Positions 4,595-9,326 of a DNA stretch of 9,326 nt are shown here, one piece after another. The notes under the pieces were generated by a model, which was not told the DNA's origin, did no database searches, and saw only the letters and a program-made list of their open reading frames with translations. The translations under genes were made by a program, and so were the position numbers. Origin of the DNA: Candidatus Omnitrophota bacterium (GTDB lineage Bacteria; Omnitrophota; Gorgyraeia; Zapsychrales; JANLHA01); the NCBI GenBank assembly GCA_023247815.1, contig JAHFFS010000041.1, forward strand, positions 1 through 9,326, given 5' to 3'. Within the stretch, counting starts at the first letter, position 1. Each line of letters opens with the position of its first letter.

Positions 4595-7500
4595 ATGATT
4601 TTACATAAGATATTTGTTTCCATTACTTTATTGATATTTTTTATCTCCACGATCCTTCCCCCCAGAGTTGCCTACGGCCAGACAGCCATTTCCACACCAA
4701 GCACGGTCCTTAATCTCCCGCAGCCGGGAACCATGGTTGAACTAAGTCCTTACTATGTGCCCCTGATGTTAAAAGGGGTCACGATCAATCCCGACAATCC
4801 CTTCAAATTGAATTTTTTGGTCGATAGCGGCCATGAACAAATCAGCCAAGAGGCATTGAAGGGCCGGACCCAAGAATTGGTGAAATATTTTTTGGCCGCC
4901 CTGACTTTGCCGGAAGATGACATCTGGGTCAACCTGTCTCCGTATGAACAGAATCGCATTGCCCCGGAAATGCTGGGCCGCACCGACATGGGAAGAGATC
5001 TTTTATCCCAAGATTATATCCTTAAACAGCTCATGGCTTCTTTGACTTATCCTGATCAAGGATTGGGGCAGACCTTTTGGAACCAGGTTTACCAAAAGGC
5101 CTTTGAGCTTTACGGCACAACACAGATCCCGTTGAATACGTTTAATAAAGTTTGGATCATTCCCGATGAGGCAGAGGTGTATGTTCATGAGAATACCGCG
5201 TATGTGGTTAAGAGTCATTTGAAGGTGATGTTGGAAGATGATTATTTAGCACGCAAGCAAAATTTGAATAAGGAAAAAAATTCAACCCAGCAGTTAGGGG
5301 AGGGGGATGCGCAAGATTTGAGCCGGCTTTCCTCGTCGGTCGCCCGAGAGGTTTTATTGCCGGCCGTTGAGCGGGAAGTCAATGAGGGGAAAAATTTCGC
5401 GACGTTAAGGCAGATTTATCAAGCCCTGATTTTAGCGAGTTGGTATAAAAAGGCGCTCACATCGAGTTTGCTCAACCAGGTTTATTCCGATCAGAACAAG
5501 ATCGTAGGCGTTGATGTCGAAGATCGAGCCATCAAACAAAAGATTTATGATCAGTATCTGCAGGCCTTTCAGAAAGGGGTCTATAACTTCATCCGCGAAG
5601 ATTATGACGAGCATTTGCAAGTGACTGTCCCTCGCAAATACTTCTCCGGCGGGTTTGCCTTAGGTGAATTCACGCAAAAGATATTAAAGACCATTGAAGA
5701 CAGCCAAGCCGTATCATCGGAGGAATTTGATCCGGTGGGGACGTTGCAGGATTTGGAGATCATCTTGCGGCAACAGCAGCGCGACGGCATTGTCGAACAG
5801 AAGACGGGAAGCAACACCGGATTATACGATGATATCAAGCAGCGGCTGGAAAAAATTGCCGCGAGAGAAACAAAGGGTGGTTGGAATCGAATTTTTGCCA
5901 GCCTGGGCAATTCACAAACAGCGTCTGACCGCGGTGCGGTGGCCGCGGCCTTGCAGGCGCTGAAGGGGGCCGGCTTTGATCAGGCGTGGCTCGACGCTAT
6001 TTCAGAAAGGATTTTTTTGGTTGATGTCAAAGACAAGCGGCTCACGCGAACTGGTCAAGAATTGGGAGGGTTGATCGTTCGCCATCAAAACGCGTATAAA
6101 ATCCTTTTGTCCCGACGGCAGATGCAGAATTTGAGTCCGAAGGCGTTAGAACATTTGCTGCATGAATTGGTGGAGGTTGAGTTCGTCGAGGCTGGGATGA
6201 CCAATGAGCACGCTCATATTTTGGCCCAGTCGGTCTCGGATGCTTATCAAGAACAAAAGACCCCAGAAAACGCGTTGCGGGCCGGACAGATCGTCTTAGC
6301 AAATCTGCGGAAAAGATTTGGCGGCCAAGAAATATCCAAACTCCCATCGCCGTCCGCACAAGACGCGGTCGTGGGGGCCGCGCATAAGGACAATGATCAG
6401 CCAGCGCCGCTCAAAAAGGAATGGTATCTTTCCTTAGAGCCAGATCAAGCCGGAAGGGAGTACAAAGAGATTATTCTAAAACAACCTGTTTTTGCAAAAG
6501 AATTTAAACGTTTTGAAGCAAAAATTATGCATATAGAAATCGATCTCAATAGTCCCAATATCAAAATGGCAACCAAGATTTCGTTTATCTTGTTTCCATT
6601 TAGAAATAACCGTCGCTGTTCTATTGATGAAATAGAAAAGGCAGTTGCTCAAATTCAGAAATTAGGCGAAGCAGCGATTCCGTATTTGATAAAGGAGATT
6701 AAAGGATATGGAATAGAAACAAATATGATCAAGCGATGGGAGAAAAATAATCATCGAGAATCGATGATCGGTAATGAAGCGCTCGATATGGTGATTGCGC
6801 TCGCGCTTTATCGTTTTGGCCCAAACGCGCTTCCATATTTTGCAGAAGTGATCGGCAAAAGGGATTTGATAGGAAAGATCGCGGATAAAAAATTGGCGTT
6901 GATCAATATCATGCTGGCGATGGATGATCCGCAGGTTGATACAGTGCTTTTGAACTTGATGGATAAGGAGCCAGAGGTTTTGGTGGCACTTGGAAAGCGT
7001 GGGGTCAAAGCCGCAATCCCAAGAATGCGTAAGCATTTGAAGGCGCGGCAAATTGAGAGCATGTTCTTTCTTCACGACGGCATTCGCTACTGGAATTTTC
7101 ATTGGATCTCTTGCGCGGTCAGAGGTCTTTCGCTTTTGAAAGATGACGAATCCATCGATGATGTTATACGAATTTACAATAACATTAAAAAGCTACCGCA
7201 TAAGATCGAATTTTTAAAAGCTACCCGGGGATTTATCCACCGCAAATACGCGAATATTTTAAACACGATTGATCTTTCTGATCCCACATTATCTTTTTCA
7301 GACCGGGTGGCCCATTTTTCAAGCACAATTTATCATGATCCGGAACGGACTTTTCAGATGTTGATTGAACCGGTGAAAGAAGGATATTGGAATATTTATC
7401 CGATTATCCAAGATTTAAAAGAATCCAAGCGGGTGGATTTGTTGATCCGTATGCAGCAGACGATTGAGAGTCCATATGAGCAAGATCTGGTCATTTCCGC

Positions 7501-9326
7501 TTTAGGGGAATTGGCGTTTGAGAGCCAAGAGGTACGAGATCATTTGCGCGCCATCATTGCCGATCATGAGATAAGTTCGAATGGTCCGGGGTATTCTGCC
7601 ACCCTGGCCGCTGTGGAATTGTTGAAGGTCGCCGAAGTGAAAGATTTCCCGGTGGCGCAAAAGGTTTTTAATCAATTGGCGAAAACAGCAACGATATTAG
7701 TACATCATACATCCAAGCAAGAGATCATAGAAACGGCTTGTCAGCGGATGATCAACATGGGAATGGATGGATATCAAATGTTGGTTAATTTGTATTATAC
7801 CGTTGAGCAAAATTTTTCTTTGCTACCGTATATTTTAAAAATTGAAGGTCTTGCAGAGAAAAACATCGAGGGTTACGTGGATATGCGCAAGGATGAGAAA
7901 GCCCGTGATTTTCGGGATATCATCACGTTGATGAACGAAGCGAGAAAGGAATACATCCCGCAATTGCTGCGTCTTCTTATCAAGGAACAGGACGGACAAG
8001 AGAACTATTCTAGGGATGCGGATCAGAGGGCATCTTCAGTTCGCATTGCTAAGGACCGCTATCCCCTTGTTCTTCAAGCCTTCCGTGATTTTCTGCGGGA
8101 AAGTGATTTTAGGATATCGGAGCGCACGTCGGATTTTATGGATGATTATTTGCAGAGATCAGACGCGCTAGATTTGGCTGTTTTAATGTTAAGTGAAAGC
8201 AAAGAGTATGATCAGAAATTACGAGCACTCGAGGCCATTGACAATTGGCTGCAATCTTCATATGGTTGGATTGATTCCGATGTCCAACATCGGCTTTTAG
8301 AACAGATCAGAATCCTTCTTTCAGAATCGAAGGTTGATGCTTCTGATAGAGGATTTGTCAATGAAGATCGCGTCAATATGCGGGTGAATGCCGTTAAAGT
8401 GTTGAGTGCATTGCCTGGGACATATCAGGACTCTGTGCAAATTTTGCAGGACGAGACCGAACACCCGCTTGTCAGGCAACGGGCCAGGAATAACTTATGG
8501 GGTTATGAAGTGGCCTTTGCCAAGAAGGCCAAGGATTATGTTGTCAATAGTGAAGAAGAAAAGACCGCCACAATGATGAAACGTTTTATTTCGCGATTGA
8601 AACGGATTCGCGATAAACAGCGTCGGGAGAATATGGAGATTTATCAGCAGTATCAGGATTTACCAGAGTTGGGGACGGTCGCGAGTTCGGTAGCAGAGTT
8701 TATCGATGAAGAAGGCGCGGCGGTTGTCTCCAAGGATGATCGGAAAGAAACGTCATCGGGTCGAACAATGCAGCTCGGCAAAATCGGGCACGATTTTGCC
8801 GATAAAAGCGCTCCCACTCCGCGGGTTGAAGATCGAGAAAGTCAGGAAAATAATTTTGTCGCCTTTCTGGCTGAACATACCGATAAATCAAAAGAACAAA
8901 TTGAGCAGGAGGCGGATAATGAGATTTATAAGCGACACTATCAAATCATGCGGACGTATGGATTTGTTGATCGGGAAGACAGTCGGGAGGCGGCAATCAT
9001 TCATCACATTTTTGCCAGGGTCACGGACGCTTATAATGAACATGCCGCGTCTTTGCATCTACCGGAGTTTCGAGGAAAGCTTTTTATCGTCGACTCTCCG
9101 GATGTGAACGCCTTTGCCTCTTCCGGGCATGATGATGTGTATATGTATTTAGGGCTTATTCGAGAAGTTGCTCATTACGCCAAAATGTTGAATATTCCAT
9201 CGCGCTATGACGCTGAATATAGCACTAAAAAAGCCGAGAATGATAAGACAGTTTATATCGAAGATATTTTTGCCGCGATTTTAGCCCACGAAATGACCCA
9301 TGTTATGCAAGGAACGGCTTACGTAG
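4595..9326 (+). CDS. Giant exported multi-domain protein with an M48-type peptidase domain (5' part)
   Basis: I read this frame without a stop for 1577 codons to the right edge, so the gene is incomplete. It opens with a signal peptide (MILHK, a hydrophobic core to about residue 20, likely cut near VAYG), so the protein should be exported. Residues 47-219 and 250-354 form a module (SPYY...NPDNPF..., ending RKYFSGGF) that I know from large Omnitrophota proteins. Residues 480-560 hold an HELVE motif (H523). About 625-1330 is alpha-helical with HEAT-like repeats (ALPYFAEVIG, ALGKRGVKAAIPRM). A charged linker at about 1370-1430 precedes an M48-like peptidase start: VNAFASSGHDDVYMYLGL (1504-1521) and the zinc motif HEMTH (1565-1569). 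The third zinc ligand would lie beyond the edge. An in-frame ATG at 4574 would add seven residues; neither start has a good ribosome-binding site. Substrate and partners are unknown. Confidence 0.9.
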   Translation, partial: MILHKIFVSITLLIFFISTILPPRVAYGQTAISTPSTVLNLPQPGTMVELSPYYVPLMLKGVTINPDNPFKLNFLVDSGHEQISQEALKGRTQELVKYFLAALTLPEDDIWVNLSPYEQNRIAPEMLGRTDMGRDLLSQDYILKQLMASLTYPDQGLGQTFWNQVYQKAFELYGTTQIPLNTFNKVWIIPDEAEVYVHENTAYVVKSHLKVMLEDDYLARKQNLNKEKNSTQQLGEGDAQDLSRLSSSVAREVLLPAVEREVNEGKNFATLRQIYQALILASWYKKALTSSLLNQVYSDQNKIVGVDVEDRAIKQKIYDQYLQAFQKGVYNFIREDYDEHLQVTVPRKYFSGGFALGEFTQKILKTIEDSQAVSSEEFDPVGTLQDLEIILRQQQRDGIVEQKTGSNTGLYDDIKQRLEKIAARETKGGWNRIFASLGNSQTASDRGAVAAALQALKGAGFDQAWLDAISERIFLVDVKDKRLTRTGQELGGLIVRHQNAYKILLSRRQMQNLSPKALEHLLHELVEVEFVEAGMTNEHAHILAQSVSDAYQEQKTPENALRAGQIVLANLRKRFGGQEISKLPSPSAQDAVVGAAHKDNDQPAPLKKEWYLSLEPDQAGREYKEIILKQPVFAKEFKRFEAKIMHIEIDLNSPNIKMATKISFILFPFRNNRRCSIDEIEKAVAQIQKLGEAAIPYLIKEIKGYGIETNMIKRWEKNNHRESMIGNEALDMVIALALYRFGPNALPYFAEVIGKRDLIGKIADKKLALINIMLAMDDPQVDTVLLNLMDKEPEVLVALGKRGVKAAIPRMRKHLKARQIESMFFLHDGIRYWNFHWISCAVRGLSLLKDDESIDDVIRIYNNIKKLPHKIEFLKATRGFIHRKYANILNTIDLSDPTLSFSDRVAHFSSTIYHDPERTFQMLIEPVKEGYWNIYPIIQDLKESKRVDLLIRMQQTIESPYEQDLVISALGELAFESQEVRDHLRAIIADHEISSNGPGYSATLAAVELLKVAEVKDFPVAQKVFNQLAKTATILVHHTSKQEIIETACQRMINMGMDGYQMLVNLYYTVEQNFSLLPYILKIEGLAEKNIEGYVDMRKDEKARDFRDIITLMNEARKEYIPQLLRLLIKEQDGQENYSRDADQRASSVRIAKDRYPLVLQAFRDFLRESDFRISERTSDFMDDYLQRSDALDLAVLMLSESKEYDQKLRALEAIDNWLQSSYGWIDSDVQHRLLEQIRILLSESKVDASDRGFVNEDRVNMRVNAVKVLSALPGTYQDSVQILQDETEHPLVRQRARNNLWGYEVAFAKKAKDYVVNSEEEKTATMMKRFISRLKRIRDKQRRENMEIYQQYQDLPELGTVASSVAEFIDEEGAAVVSKDDRKETSSGRTMQLGKIGHDFADKSAPTPRVEDRESQENNFVAFLAEHTDKSKEQIEQEADNEIYKRHYQIMRTYGFVDREDSREAAIIHHIFARVTDAYNEHAASLHLPEFRGKLFIVDSPDVNAFASSGHDDVYMYLGLIREVAHYAKMLNIPSRYDAEYSTKKAENDKTVYIEDIFAAILAHEMTHVMQGTAYV

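Noticed and set aside
4366..4608. 80-codon + strand frame starting TTG, or ATG at 4372
   Set aside because: No ribosome-binding site and low-quality composition. It overlaps the putative promoter and the start of the giant gene, and a different frame looks more protein-like over 4353-4475.
6662..7102. 146-codon minus-strand frame (and the overlapping 84-codon frame)
   Set aside because: Antisense to the helical-repeat region of the giant gene; no recognisable protein features.
8706..9107. 133-codon + strand frame rich in Arg, Lys and Ser
   Set aside because: It lies wholly inside the giant gene in another frame, and the giant frame there encodes the linker and the recognisable start of the M48 domain.
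1..9326. CRISPR arrays, transposases, tRNA or rRNA genes
   Set aside because: No regularly spaced direct repeats, transposase motifs or RNA gene folds were found by reading the window.

Overview
The window reads as bacterial chromosome from an uncultured Gram-negative-type lineage. My best guess is the phylum Candidatus Omnitrophota (OP3). The guess rests on the N-terminal module of the very large secreted protein in the right half (positions 4733-5656), which I recognise from memory as recurrent in large exported proteins of that phylum. No database search backs this. All supported genes lie on the + strand.

Left edge to 657: the 3' end of a gene with a zinc-peptidase-like HEMGH motif (2-298), then a 359-bp gap before clpB. 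The gap holds two tiny open frames, a TACAAT -10 box, a degenerate CIRCE operator (427-453) and a nested palindromic repeat of about 170 bp (467-634). The repeat would fold as a long structured leader in the clpB mRNA. Positions 658-3237 encode a full-length ClpB disaggregase with all nucleotide-binding motifs intact. CIRCE plus ClpB points to HrcA-type heat-shock control.

Middle (3238-4573): a two-gene unit made of an 84-aa SemiSWEET sugar transporter and an unknown 226-aa protein with one N-terminal membrane anchor. The second gene's ribosome-binding site overlaps the first gene's stop codon. A perfect 19-bp hairpin (4312-4352) follows. It shares an 11-mer with the repeat upstream of clpB. 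Next come a start-less reading frame that looks like a gene remnant (4353-4475), a 12-bp palindrome and a weak promoter.

Right half (4595 to the edge): one uninterrupted frame of at least 1577 codons that runs off the window. It has a signal peptide, an Omnitrophota-like N-terminal module, an internal HELVE motif, a long helical (HEAT-like) region, and the beginning of an M48-type metallopeptidase domain with HEMTH just before the edge. This exported multi-domain predicted protease is the most unusual object here. The two genes at the window edges both encode HExxH proteins, while the genes between them concern protein quality control and transport. A common role in envelope protein turnover is possible but only inferred.
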